Shown piece after piece: positions 18,003 to 27,021 of a stretch of 64,000 bases of DNA. The DNA is from CAKZQX01 sp034437035 (lineage in GTDB: Bacteria > Chloroflexota > Chloroflexia > Chloroflexales > Chloroflexaceae). Position numbers and translations under genes: made by a program. Below the pieces are notes generated by a model. It was not told where the DNA came from, ran no database searches, and saw nothing but the letters and a program-made list of their open reading frames with translations. Numbering within the stretch: position 1 is the stretch's first letter; each line of letters begins with the position of its first letter. The DNA lies in NCBI GenBank assembly GCA_034437035.1, contig DAOTUI010000128.1:1-64000 (forward strand), read 5' to 3'.

Positions 18003-18431
18003 ATGCAAGGCGATGGACACGACCATCCCCACATTATCGTCGCCGACGACACCGAAGTCGTACGTCTCACCGTCTCCTATTTGATCCACCGCTTCTATCC
18101 GGGCACAAACCTCACCGTTGTCAGCAACGGCCACGAAGCTTTGCAGTCCCATACCCATTATCCCGCCGCCCTGATCCTCACCGATCACTGGATGCCGGTG
18201 ATGAGCGGCATCGAGTTGCTGCAGACCATCCGTGGTCGACGCGATCTCACCCCGCTTATTGTCATGTCGGGCGATGCGTCGATTGCGCCCAGAGCTACCG
18301 CACGACATGCCGCCCGCTTTATTTACAAGCCCTTCTCGGTCAGGCAGTTGCAAGACGTGGCCCTCGCGCTCCTGCCTCCCAACTACCGCGTCATAACCTG
18401 GACCATCCCCGATTGTAAAGAGGAGTTTTGA
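18003..18431 (+). CDS. stand-alone response regulator receiver protein
   Basis: A 142-residue CheY-like protein. D15/D16 (VADDTE), phospho-acceptor D61 (LILTDHWMP) and K109 (FIYKPF) are all present, so the domain should be phosphorylatable. No output domain. The ribosome-binding site GAGGAG lies 8 nt before the ATG, directly beyond a palindromic element. It is the third receiver protein in 3 kb; they are not an operon, since hundreds of bases separate them. The partner kinase is unknown. Confidence 0.92.
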   Translation: MQGDGHDHPHIIVADDTEVVRLTVSYLIHRFYPGTNLTVVSNGHEALQSHTHYPAALILTDHWMPVMSGIELLQTIRGRRDLTPLIVMSGDASIAPRATARHAARFIYKPFSVRQLQDVALALLPPNYRVITWTIPDCKEEF

Positions 18432-18492
18432 GTTTTGAGTTTTCACGTTCTGCGCTTTGCGCTCTGCGCTCTGCGCTCCCAGTTCTTAGCAA

Positions 18493-18508
18493 TGGCATAC
18501 TTCTTGCT
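18493..18508 (+). promoter_or_regulatory. sigma-54-type promoter for the RpoD-like sigma gene
   Basis: TGGCATACTTCTTGCT matches the sigma-54 -24/-12 consensus (GG and GC ten bases apart). It lies 100 bp before the ATG at 18609. Confidence 0.65.
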
Positions 18509-18608
18509 AAGTCCGGTGCAAGTGGACGAATACCGGCCGGCAAATCGGGCCACCTCGGACAATCCGCCGGCATGCATCACCAAATGAGCTAGCAGGGAGA
18601 ATTCAGAA

Positions 18609-19715
<1,107 letters not shown>

Positions 19716-19794
19716 TATCAGGAGACAGGGGACAGGGGACAGGGGACAGAGTGAGAACTGAGAACCGAGAACTGAGAGTGCAGAGCGCAAAACG

Positions 19795-19955
19795 TGTCAA
19801 CGTGCAACCTGCAACCTGCCAATGTGCCAACGTGTCAACCTGCGAACCTGCGAACCTGCGAACCTGCGAACCTGCAACCTGCCAACGTGCAACGTGCAAC
19901 GTGCGAACCTGCAACCTGCAACCTGCCAACCTGCGAACCTGCGAACCTGCAACGC
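19795..19955. repeat. degenerate AACCTGC(G/A) tandem repeats
   Basis: About 20 units of 7-9 bp built on AACCTGCG, AACCTGCC or AACGTGC. The array fills the space between the sigma gene and the DUF892 promoter. It is preceded at 19723-19750 by GGGGACA repeats. Non-coding. Confidence 0.9.
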
Positions 19956-19964
19956 GAAGATCCC

Positions 19965-19980
19965 TGGCATACTTCTTGCA
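19965..19980 (+). promoter_or_regulatory. sigma-54-type promoter for DUF892 gene 1
   Basis: TGGCATACTTCTTGCA, a full match to TGGCAY-N5-TTGCW. It lies 175 bp before the ATG at 20156 and directly after the repeat array. Confidence 0.65.
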
Positions 19981-20155
19981 GAATCCATGTTCGGTTCAAT
20001 CCACACCGGGGTTGGACCATGGTGTAAGTAGTGGCAAGCCGGCAAGACAAGGTTCGCAACAGCTTTCCGTACCGGGCCGATGCGCCGATTGCCGACGCAC
20101 GCGCTCCGGCACCGGTACTCCATAACCTGTAGCCCTTGCCAAAAGAAAGGAACCA

Positions 20156-20650
20156 ATGATGGCATTCCATTCACTGCAAGAGCTGTATGTGCAGCAGTTG
20201 CGGGACCTGTACGACGCAGAGCAGCAACTCGTCACCGCCTTACCCAAAATGGCCGATGCGGCCACTCTCTCGGACTTGAAGCAGGGCTTTCAGGGCCATC
20301 TGGATGAAACGAAGCAGCATATCTCCCGCCTGGAGCAGATCTTCAACGATCTGGGCGAAAAGCCCAAGGGCGAGAAATGCCAGGCAATGAAAGGCCTGAT
20401 CGAAGAGGGGGAAGAGATTGTCAAGGCGAAGGCCGACGCCCCGGTGAAAGATGCCGGACTGATCGCCGCCGCGCAGCGGGTTGAGCACTACGAGATGGCC
20501 GGGTATGGCAGCGTCCGCACCTGGGCCAACCAGCTTGGCCGGCAGAGCGATGCCAACCTGCTTCAGCAGACCCTCAACGAAGAAGGCGAGACGGATCATA
20601 AACTGACGAGCATTGCAGAGCGCATGGTCAACCCCGAAGCAAAGGCGTAG
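20156..20650 (+). CDS. DUF892 / YciE-YciF ferritin-like protein
   Basis: A 164-residue all-helical protein beginning FHSLQELYVQQLRDLYDAEQQ, the signature of the DUF892 family (YciE/YciF), with later helices HLDETKQHISRLEQIF, RVEHYEMAGYGSVRTWA and LNEEGETDHKL. Conserved Glu/His residues in these helices form the di-metal site of the ferritin-like four-helix bundle. Members are induced by stress; the biochemical role is not settled. A sigma-54-type promoter is upstream. A second, diverged member lies at 34038-34535, also with such a promoter. Confidence 0.92.
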   Translation: MMAFHSLQELYVQQLRDLYDAEQQLVTALPKMADAATLSDLKQGFQGHLDETKQHISRLEQIFNDLGEKPKGEKCQAMKGLIEEGEEIVKAKADAPVKDAGLIAAAQRVEHYEMAGYGSVRTWANQLGRQSDANLLQQTLNEEGETDHKLTSIAERMVNPEAKA

Positions 20651-20787
20651 TCTGTAGTCCGTAGTCCGTAGTCCAAAATCTGCAGGCTGTAGGATGCGGC
20701 GCATCCTCCCGCAAGGTTCACCCCGGCGGGGGGATGTTTGATTCAAGCGCATTATCCTCCCTGGGCAGCCGCACCGCATCCGGACGG

Positions 20788-20816
20788 CATGCGGACGCGC
20801 AGAAGCGCGTCCCTAC
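20788..20816. repeat. dispersed GGACGCGC-AGAA-GCGCGTCC hairpin
   Basis: GCGGACGCGCAGAAGCGCGT followed by CCCTACC: the same core as in the 75-bp repeats at 1-225. A single copy, with no other feature in the 20651-20870 gap. Confidence 0.8.
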
Positions 20817-20954
20817 CGGCAAAATCCATCCTAATCCCCCAGCCCCAGCCTGAAACTTATTGCTTTTGAGTCAAAAAGCTTGCAACATATGTTACAATAG
20901 AGCTACCGGGAGTCCTTAAGGTCTCAACTGGAATAGAGCGGAAAGAGGGAAGCT

Positions 20955-21065
20955 ATGCAAGACTGGAACCAGGTACTCGCCGTCGTCGGTCTGGCAATCG
21001 TCATCATCGTCGTCCTGGTCTTCGGCATCTGGATGGGAACGGATACTCTGGCTACTATGAACTAG
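20955..21065 (+). CDS. 36-aa single-span membrane peptide
   Basis: A short frame with ribosome-binding site GAGGGAAG and start ATG. The product begins MQDWNQVLAVVGLAIVIIVV and continues through a hydrophobic helix (about residues 8-26) to a short polar tail. A long hairpin terminator follows 90 bp later. The compact layout of start, stop and terminator supports a real small-protein gene. Function unknown; it sits between stress genes. Confidence 0.6.
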   Translation: MQDWNQVLAVVGLAIVIIVVLVFGIWMGTDTLATMN

Positions 21066-21133
21066 TAGGAACCTGGTACGTCAACACTCCGGCACACGAT
21101 GGCAATCACAGCCCCCGGTAGCTGTCGGAGTAG

Positions 21134-21226
21134 CCCGCGCCCACGCGCGGGAGGGTCAGGCTCACACTGGAACAACGCGACTCCCCCTGGTCGCCCGGTT
21201 CCGGCGTGAGTCTCTTTTTATTTTCC
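21134..21226 (+). terminator. intrinsic terminator with two stacked hairpins, possibly a small RNA
   Basis: A perfect hairpin (CCCGCGC-CCAC-GCGCGGG, 21134-21151) is followed by a long one. Arms 21157-21172 and 21199-21214 pair over about 16 bp with one mismatch and enclose an inner stem GCGAC/GTCGC. CTTTTTATTTT follows. This is a strong rho-independent terminator for the 36-aa gene, and the region 21066-21226 could also be a stable small RNA. Confidence 0.75.
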
Positions 21227-21378
21227 CCGCAATCCGGTCGGGACATAACATGCTGCGCTCCTACTGATCCGCCACAGTAAATTTACAGGAAGCACACTCG
21301 CTTTATTTGGCTCTGTTATGAGCTAAAATTGTATTGGTCATCCCGCAAAATCACTGGGTAAGCCACTATGCCCCGGTG

Positions 21379-21394
21379 TGGCATACTTCTTGCT
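21379..21394 (+). promoter_or_regulatory. sigma-54-type promoter for the phasin-like gene
   Basis: TGGCATACTTCTTGCT, identical to the site before the sigma gene. It is separated from the ATG at 21666 by a 195-bp palindromic element; without that element the distance would be about 70 bp. Confidence 0.6.
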
Positions 21395-21431
21395 CTTCCC
21401 AGCCTGGGTATTTCAAATCCCATAATGTGAC

Positions 21432-21626
21432 ACGACTTACGCTGTCCCTAACCCGGAACGAACTGTCGCCTCCGGCAGGGCGGAAGAAACCATCCTTGTT
21501 CACAAAAATTTTGCACTATGTGCAAAATTTTTGTGAACAAGGATCAAAATGTATCATGCTGCCGCAGGCGAATCGGGACGTTCATCCAGGCAAACGCCTG
21601 GGTTTGGAATCGACCGCGTAAGTCCT
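21432..21626. mobile_element. TTACGC palindromic element, copy 13
   Basis: Ends ACGACTTACGC and GCGTAAGTCCT, flanked by TAATGTGAC and GTAATGTGA (shared TAATGTGA). Hairpin half-stem CTTGTTCACAAAAATTTTGC. It lies inside the probable 5' leader of the phasin-like gene, so the hairpin would be in the transcript. Confidence 0.9.
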
Positions 21627-21665
21627 GTAATGTGATACATCCCGAGGATGAGAAGGAGTATACGC

Positions 21666-22337
21666 ATGACAATGACAATGTATGATATGGAGCATCAGGC
21701 ACTACATCAAGCAAATCTGGTTGCCGATATGGTGACAAACACGGCCAACCTCTGGAACGGGCTGTTCTGGGCAACGGCAACCATGGGTATGCGCGTCACT
21801 GAGCAGAGTATCCGCGCAACCGGCATGCTGCTAAACAGCAGTTATCAGGTGACGACCCGGAGTATGCTGGGCCTGACCAGTGATACGGTTGATACGGTGC
21901 AGGGCAATGTAAAAACCTGGCCGGCCACTTCGCAGGCCGTTCGTACAACAGCACGACGTGGGCTGACCGTAGCAGAAGCACCCGCGCCGGTAGCGGTGGA
22001 TACCGCGCCGCAGCCGCACGTACGCGTTTTTGAGCAGGCAGAGGAAGAACTCTCACCGGAGGCGGACGCCGCGTTCTACTTCCGTGGCCCGGATGCCCGG
22101 CATAATCTGCGGGTCGCTAACCTGCAAGACTTCGTCAAACTGGCCCGTCAGGTTGACGCGGACACCTGGCACCACCATCTCCAGCGGGGCGACTACAGCC
22201 ACTGGTTCCGCACCGCCGTCCAGGACGATACCCTGGCAGCCGAGGCGATGCTCGTTGAAAAGCTGAACATTCCGCCGCAGGACAGCCGCGAGCGGCTCCT
22301 GGCCGCCGTCACCAGCCGCTACACCATCACCGTCTAA
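21666..22337 (+). CDS. phasin-like helical protein with DUF5752-like C-terminal domain
   Basis: A 223-residue protein. Residues about 10-100 form long amphipathic helices rich in A/T/N (ANLVADMVTNTANLWNG, ATGMLLNSSYQ), like polyhydroxyalkanoate-granule phasins. A Pro/Glu-rich linker (about 105-130) leads to a compact domain (about 132-223) with YFRGPDARHNLRVANLQDFV and HHLQRGDYSHWFRTAVQDD, the pattern of DUF5752-type domains. The start at 21666 follows AAGGAG. A sigma-54-type promoter lies upstream, beyond a palindromic element. No PHA genes are nearby, so the granule role is only suggested. Confidence 0.65.
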   Translation: MTMTMYDMEHQALHQANLVADMVTNTANLWNGLFWATATMGMRVTEQSIRATGMLLNSSYQVTTRSMLGLTSDTVDTVQGNVKTWPATSQAVRTTARRGLTVAEAPAPVAVDTAPQPHVRVFEQAEEELSPEADAAFYFRGPDARHNLRVANLQDFVKLARQVDADTWHHHLQRGDYSHWFRTAVQDDTLAAEAMLVEKLNIPPQDSRERLLAAVTSRYTITV

Positions 22338-22384
22338 CCATTTGAATGTACGAAGTTTGAAAGACATAGTCCGGATATTCATAT

Positions 22385-22482
22385 CCGGGAGTCCCGGCTT
22401 TAGCCGGTGGGATGCCTGCCAGGACAGCCGCATACGACCGGGAACACCTGATCCGGCTGAAGCCGGGACTCCTGAACGGTGA
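22385..22482. repeat. dispersed inverted repeat, family 3, copy B
   Basis: Arms CCGGGAGTCCCGGCTTTAGC (plus CGG) and CCGGCTGAAGCCGGGACTCC pair over about 21 bp around a 55-nt loop. It matches 9199-9295. The outer bases ATCCGGATAT also form a small inverted repeat. Confidence 0.8.
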
Positions 22483-22657
22483 TATCCGGATGAAACATTC
22501 ACCGTTCATATCGAAGAAACTCGCACAAAGCCGCAAAGTTTGTAAGGTTCCTGGTGACCTTTGCACCTTTGCGCCGGCCATTGCCGGGATCATATACCGG
22601 GTATTATCCGCAACCGTTAACCCCTAACCCGTAACCCGTAACCCCTAACCGTTAACC

Positions 22658-22673
22658 TGGCACACTTCTTGCA
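22658..22673 (+). promoter_or_regulatory. sigma-54-type promoter for the gene at 22783
   Basis: TGGCACACTTCTTGCA, the best consensus match in the window (TGGCAC at -24, TTGCA at -12), 109 bp before the ATG. It is immediately preceded by CCCTAACCCGTAAC-type short repeats (22617-22657). Confidence 0.7.
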
Positions 22674-22782
22674 ACCAGGATCTATGTATACCAGCGCCGC
22701 TTTCAATCCAGCCGGCAACCCGGACAACGTTTGCGCATTCTATACATTGGAATAATGAGATATTCAATAAGGAGGTTGAAAA

Positions 22783-23151
22783 ATGAGCGAGCAGCAAAAG
22801 AATCAGCAACAAGGAACCCAGTACCAGAATATCGCCGGATCGCAGTACCCCTCGCCAATGGCCGGCGAACCCGAAGCCTCACACGGCACCCCGACCGAGA
22901 GCCACGGCCGCAGCACCCTGGAGAAGGGTGGTACCTTCTCGCCAACGACCAGCAAGGTTGAGGGCAGCGGTGGCAACTACTCCCCGGCCGGTGTTAGCCT
23001 GCGTCAGTCGTCCGATCAGCGTGCCGGGCCGCCATTGACCCTGATCATGGGGCTGGTTGCAGTCATGTTTGTCGCCCTGATCGTTACCATCTTCTTCTTC
23101 GCGGGTGACGCAAACGGCGTTGGCCTTGTGGGCGACGTTATCGCGGCGTAG
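22783..23151 (+). CDS. small tail-anchored membrane protein, unknown function
   Basis: A 122-residue protein. The first 85 residues are polar and low-complexity (Q/S/G/P-rich, likely disordered), followed by one hydrophobic segment (about 86-107, LTLIMGLVAVMFVALIVTIF) and a short tail. It has a strong ribosome-binding site (AAGGAGGTTG). The promoter upstream is of sigma-54 type. It is followed 192 bp later by the general-stress gene, with which it may be transcribed. No family recognised. Confidence 0.75.
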   Translation: MSEQQKNQQQGTQYQNIAGSQYPSPMAGEPEASHGTPTESHGRSTLEKGGTFSPTTSKVEGSGGNYSPAGVSLRQSSDQRAGPPLTLIMGLVAVMFVALIVTIFFFAGDANGVGLVGDVIAA

Positions 23152-23343
23152 TTCGCATTCCGCTGCGACCAGGTGAGAAACCACAGAAACCATACCGAAG
23201 GACAAACATTGTAGACATCGGCATGTCCATTGTTTCAATCGCCATACCAAACAACATAATTCATATTACTTTTCAGTAGTATCTGTACAACGATGTAGCC
23301 CGGCACAGGCCGGTGTTCTCGAAGAAGACAAGGAGGTCAAATC

Positions 23344-24273
23344 ATGGCAAAGACAGTTGTAGCGCTCTACGATGATTTCAACACGGCGCAGAAGGCAGTC
23401 CAGGATCTGCGTGACAATGATTTCCCAGGCGACGATATCAGTCTGGTCGCCAACAATGCCGAAGGCCGGTACGACCAGTATGTCGGAGCCGGGCGTGAGC
23501 GCTCGGTTGCCAAAGACGAGGATCATGTTTCGCGCGGCGAAGAGACCGGCATCAGTGCCGGCGCGGGTGCGCTGGCCGGTGGCGTTGGCGGGTTGCTGCT
23601 CGGTCTGGGGCTGTTTGCCGTTCCAGGCATTGGTCCGGCGCTGGCCGCTGGTCCAATTGCCGGAACGCTGGCGGGAGCCGGTCTGGGCGCAGCCGCAGGT
23701 GGTCTGTCCGGCTGGCTCTTCCACGCCGGCATGCCCGAAGAGGAAGCGCGCTCCTATGAGGAAGGCGTACGCCGGGGCGGTACGCTGATTGCCGTTACCA
23801 CCTCGGACGCGCGGGCGGAGCGAGCGACGGGTATTTTGAACCAGCATCACCCGGTTGATATGCGGCAACGCTCCGCGGAGTGGCAGAACAGTAACCCACC
23901 GATTAACGAGGTTGGGGTGGCGCCATACCAGGGCGAAACCATCAACCGCGAGCATGAATATTACGAAACCCATCCGGAGAACCCCGGTGGGCAGCGCGGT
24001 CCCGCCGGCTCCAGCGGGTATAACGCCTATGTGCCCGATTTTGAAAACCACTATACCAGCAACTTCGGTGGGTGTAACTACCCGTTCGATGCTTACCAGC
24101 CTGGTTACCGCTACGGGTATGACCTGGCAAACGACTCACGCTACCGGGATCGTAACTGGTCCGAGGTTGAGCCGGAGGCGCGGCGGCAGTGGGAAGAGCG
24201 CAACCCGGCGACCTGGAGTCAGTTCAAGGATGCCATTCACTACGCCTGGGACAAGGCGCATAGCAAAAGCTAA
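23344..24273 (+). CDS. general stress protein, YflT-like domain with glycine-zipper segment
   Basis: A 309-residue protein. The N-terminal ALYDDFNTAQKAVQDLRDNDF motif is that of the general-stress YflT/DUF1269-type domain. Residues about 78-128 are a very Gly/Ala-rich hydrophobic region (glycine zipper) likely to insert in the membrane, and GGTLIAVTTSDARAERA returns to the first domain's fold. The C-terminus is Tyr/Asn/Gly-rich and ends in WEERNPATWSQFKDAIHYAW, a tail seen in several stress proteins of Chloroflexota and Deinococcus. Ribosome-binding site AAGGAGG. The DUF1360 gene follows after 24 bp, so the two are cotranscribed. Confidence 0.82.
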   Translation: MAKTVVALYDDFNTAQKAVQDLRDNDFPGDDISLVANNAEGRYDQYVGAGRERSVAKDEDHVSRGEETGISAGAGALAGGVGGLLLGLGLFAVPGIGPALAAGPIAGTLAGAGLGAAAGGLSGWLFHAGMPEEEARSYEEGVRRGGTLIAVTTSDARAERATGILNQHHPVDMRQRSAEWQNSNPPINEVGVAPYQGETINREHEYYETHPENPGGQRGPAGSSGYNAYVPDFENHYTSNFGGCNYPFDAYQPGYRYGYDLANDSRYRDRNWSEVEPEARRQWEERNPATWSQFKDAIHYAWDKAHSKS

Positions 24274-24297
24274 TCCCATCGCAGAGGAGATATCGCA

Positions 24298-24867
24298 ATG
24301 AGTATTGCTGACATTATCGCCATCGCCAACACAACGGGAGCCGGCAGTCAGGAAAATGGCGCATCCGACGATCATGCCTATCATGCCAGTCAGGAGCAGA
24401 AGCAGCAGGCCATCTACCTGATGTTGATCGGCCTCTTTCTGGCGCTGTTAACCGCATTTGCAGCGCGGGAAAAACGGCACAATGATTCCTTTGAAATCCG
24501 CCCGCTCGATCTACTGCTGCTCGGCTTTGCTACCTATCGCGGTGGGCATCTGGCGGCCTATGATAAGGTGATGCTGCCGCTGCGGAAACCCTTTACCGAA
24601 ACGCGCCCCGATGCCTCGGGTACCGGGAAGACGGTAGTTGCAAAAGGCACAGGCCCACAGCGGGCATTGGGCGAACTACTTTCCTGCCCGATCTGCTCGG
24701 GCACCTGGATCGCGGCCGGCCTGACCTACGGCCTGATTATCGCCCCCGGTCCCACCCGCGTCTTTATGAGCATCCTGGCGGCAACCGGTATCTCCGAGTG
24801 GCTCAACGCGGCCTCGGAAGCCCTGAAGTGGTCCGGTCAGATTGCCCGCGAGCAGTCCCGCGCCTGA
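24298..24867 (+). CDS. DUF1360 membrane protein
   Basis: A 189-residue protein with three to four hydrophobic segments (about 38-56, 68-82, 132-150 and 155-172). The motif LLSCPICSGTWIAAGL with its CPxC pair, preceded by FATYRGGHL, identifies DUF1360, a family of small membrane proteins (spore-coat associated in Bacillus, unknown in other phyla). Ribosome-binding site GAGGAGAT. It is the last gene of the unit starting at 23344 and is followed by a hairpin terminator. Function unknown. Confidence 0.85.
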   Translation: MSIADIIAIANTTGAGSQENGASDDHAYHASQEQKQQAIYLMLIGLFLALLTAFAAREKRHNDSFEIRPLDLLLLGFATYRGGHLAAYDKVMLPLRKPFTETRPDASGTGKTVVAKGTGPQRALGELLSCPICSGTWIAAGLTYGLIIAPGPTRVFMSILAATGISEWLNAASEALKWSGQIAREQSRA

Positions 24868-24893
24868 CCCTGCATATTGCTCGCATTCCCCAC

Positions 24894-24919
24894 ACCCTCC
24901 CGGAAAATTCCGGGAGGGT
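24894..24919 (+). terminator. 12-bp GC-rich stem-loop after the DUF1360 gene
   Basis: ACCCTCCCGGAA and TTCCGGGAGGGT pair perfectly around AA, followed by AAGTTTATTTA. A probable terminator, although the T-run is weak. Confidence 0.6.
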
Positions 24920-24931
24920 AAGTTTATTTAC

Positions 24932-25529
24932 ACGAGTTATGCGGTCCCTGCCCCGAAAGGACGTTTCGCCTCCGGCAGGACATAAGATTACATTCTTTTT
25001 CATAAAAATTTTGCACAGAGTGTCAAATTTTTAGCAAAAAGAACAAAAGTGTACCACGCTGCCGCAGGCGAATTGGGCTTCCATCGGGTGAAACGTCCGG
25101 GTTGTATGTCAACCGCGTAAGTCGTGTTAATAACACGACTTACGCGGTTGCTCACCCGAAAGGAAATTTCGCCTCCGGCAGGGCGGAAGATTCCATTCTT
25201 TTTCACAAAAATGTTGCACAAAGTGCAACATTTTTGTGAAAAAGATCAAAAAGTACCATGCTGCCGCAGGCGAAATACACCGTTATCGAGAGCAAACGGT
25301 CCGTTTGAACGCACACCGCGTAACTCCTGTTATTAACAGGACTTACGTAGTTCTCCATCTGGAGATGTATTTCGCCTCCGGCAGGGCGGAACCGACCGCC
25401 TCTTTCACGAAATTTTTGCACTTTGTGCAAAAATTTCGTGAAAAAGATAATAGCGTACCATGCTGCCGGAGGCGAATTGGGCTTCCATCGGGTGAAACGT
25501 GCAGTTTGAACACCCACCGCGTACGTCGT
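24932..25529. mobile_element. TTACGC palindromic elements, copies 14-16 in tandem
   Basis: The clearest array: 24932-25125, 25135-25328 and 25338-25529. The 9-bp spacers are GTTAATAAC (25126-25134), GTTATTAAC (25329-25337) and a final GTTATTAAC (25530-25538). Copies 15 and 16 have perfect hairpins (half-stems TTCACAAAAATGTTGCAC and TTCACGAAATTTTTGCAC); the hairpin of copy 14 is damaged. The right arm of copy 15 is the reverse complement of the left arm of the copy at 37.7 kb. Confidence 0.92.
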
Positions 25530-25575
25530 GTTATTAACGGAATTTTCATTCCGGTACCCCGCTATACGGCTACAC

Positions 25576-25591
25576 TGGCACGTTATTTGCT
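25576..25591 (+). promoter_or_regulatory. sigma-54-type promoter for the interrupted gene at 25685
   Basis: TGGCACGTTATTTGCT matches the long consensus TGGCACG-N4-TTGCW, 93 bp before the ATG. Confidence 0.65.
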
Positions 25592-25684
25592 GTGTTTCAG
25601 ACTGTAGTCCAGCAGGGCATTCTCACGCTATGTCACATGCGAACGTGTAGCAACACGCACGTATGATCGATAAAAGGAGGTACG

Positions 25685-26038
25685 ATGAAACTGGAATACG
25701 GTAAGATCACTGCGGCGGTCCAGCGCGAGCCGGTCGAAATCAGTGCCCTGATGCGCGATCAGCGCCAGAGTGGACCCTTTGTCACCAACCGCGATCAGCG
25801 GGGGGTGGTTATTGCGGACAGTGCCAATCAGATTCGCCTGACGAATGATGAGGCACTTACGCTGTGAAGCCGGCGCTACCAGCAGGAGCCGACCCTGCGT
25901 GCGATGGTTGATGAGGAAAACGAGGTGTTGACCCAGGCAGAGCAGGGGCGTCGGTCCGGTACAGAGGAGACTCTATCCAGCCAGGCCGAAGGTGCCCCCC
26001 AGACGGTTGAGGAAGATCTGCGGCGCAAGAAAGCATAG
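25685..26038 (+). pseudogene. 118-codon reading frame split by one in-frame TGA
   Basis: With a strong ribosome-binding site (AAAGGAGG) the first 60 codons encode a small polar protein (MKLEYGKITAAVQREPVEIS...) and stop at TGA (25865-25867). The same frame continues without interruption for 56 more codons (RRYQQEPTLRAMVDEENEVL and onward) to a TAG at 26036-26038. The second part has normal acidic-helix composition and abuts the first, so this looks like one gene carrying a single nonsense codon, or a recoded TGA. Not recognised. A sigma-54-type promoter precedes it. Confidence 0.6.
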
Positions 26039-26216
26039 AAAAACAGGTACACCACGAACAAAGAATAAAACGGATCAAAGGGTAAACACCACATTCTATA
26101 AATATGAATACTCTTTGTTATTTATTCCTTTGTTCTTTGTTCTCGATAGTAGCACGGGGCACATCCCTCGGTGCTCTCTGTGGCAAATAAGGTAAGAAGA
26201 AAGCAAGGAGATAACC

Positions 26217-26558
26217 ATGGGTGATACCAGCGTAAAGAAGCTTGATGCGGCTCACTCCCCAAAGGGCGAGATGGGCCAGAAATACCTGGCATCGGGTGTT
26301 ACCGTTTCGCTACGTCTCTGGGAAAATGAACCACCGGGCGCCCCCAAGCCGCCGTCCCAGCGCGACTACGAAACGGTCGGCTATGTGATCCGGGGCCGCG
26401 CCGAACTGCACCTGGAAGGGCAGATGGTGAAGCTTGAGCCCGGCGACTCCTGGGTCGTGCCCAAAGGCGCAACCCATAGCTACCACATCCTCGAACCCTT
26501 CACCGCAGTCGAGGCCACCAGCCCGCCGGCGCGGGTGCATGAACGGGACGAGCGTTAA
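26217..26558 (+). CDS. cupin-domain protein
   Basis: A 113-residue single-domain cupin. The first motif region reads DYETVGYVIRGRAELHLEG and the second PGDSWVVPKGATHSYHI, with the characteristic PGD turn and one histidine pair (H85/H88 region). The usual first-motif histidines are partly replaced (ETVGYV), so metal binding may be altered. Ribosome-binding site AAGGAG. It lies at the end of the stress cluster with its own leader. The substrate cannot be told. Confidence 0.85.
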   Translation: MGDTSVKKLDAAHSPKGEMGQKYLASGVTVSLRLWENEPPGAPKPPSQRDYETVGYVIRGRAELHLEGQMVKLEPGDSWVVPKGATHSYHILEPFTAVEATSPPARVHERDER

Positions 26559-26595
26559 CCGGTTCGAGGATTAAACTCAATACTTTTCAAATAAT

Positions 26596-26792
26596 ATAAG
26601 TTATGCGATCACCCCATCGGAAGGAATGTTCGCCTCCGGCAGGGTGGAAGAAACCAGATCGTTGTTCACAAAACATTTGCACGTTGTGCAAATGTTTTGT
26701 GAACAACGATATAAACGTACCATGCTACCGCAGGCGAAACGCCGTCCTACCGGAATCAACCATCCGATTTGCACATCTACCGCATACGTTCT
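26596..26792. mobile_element. TTACGC palindromic element, copy 17, inside a 16-bp inverted repeat
   Basis: Hairpin half-stem GTTGTTCACAAAACATTTGC, ends ATAAGTTATGC and GCATACGTTCT. Instead of a direct repeat, the flanks are inverted: CAATACTTTTCAAATA (26578-26593) and TATTTGAAAGGTATTG (26795-26810). The copy at 43.1 kb has the same flanks. The rest of 26559-27021 has no feature. Confidence 0.85.
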
Positions 26793-27021
26793 GCTATTTG
26801 AAAGGTATTGGGATTAACCCTACACAGCGGGAGCGCGCGTGCGCTTGTCGGGATGCTCAAAAGGGCATCCGGCAGCGCCCCATGCGCCTGTCTCGCAATT
26901 ACAAAAACATTCAGACAAGGTTCGCAGTAGCTTTAGTTTGGGCAGGTATATCACTTATTAACCCTCTCACTGGGAACCTGCAACCTTGTCTCCTATCTAG
27001 AAAGACGCCGGGCATCGCGCT

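Noticed and set aside
23266..24051. 261-codon minus-strand frame
   Set aside because: A shadow of the general stress protein gene; its translation shows no domain pattern.
24932..25529. CRISPR-like array of long repeats
   Set aside because: Units are about 195 bp palindromes with terminal inverted repeats and 9-bp shared junctions: transposon-type structure.
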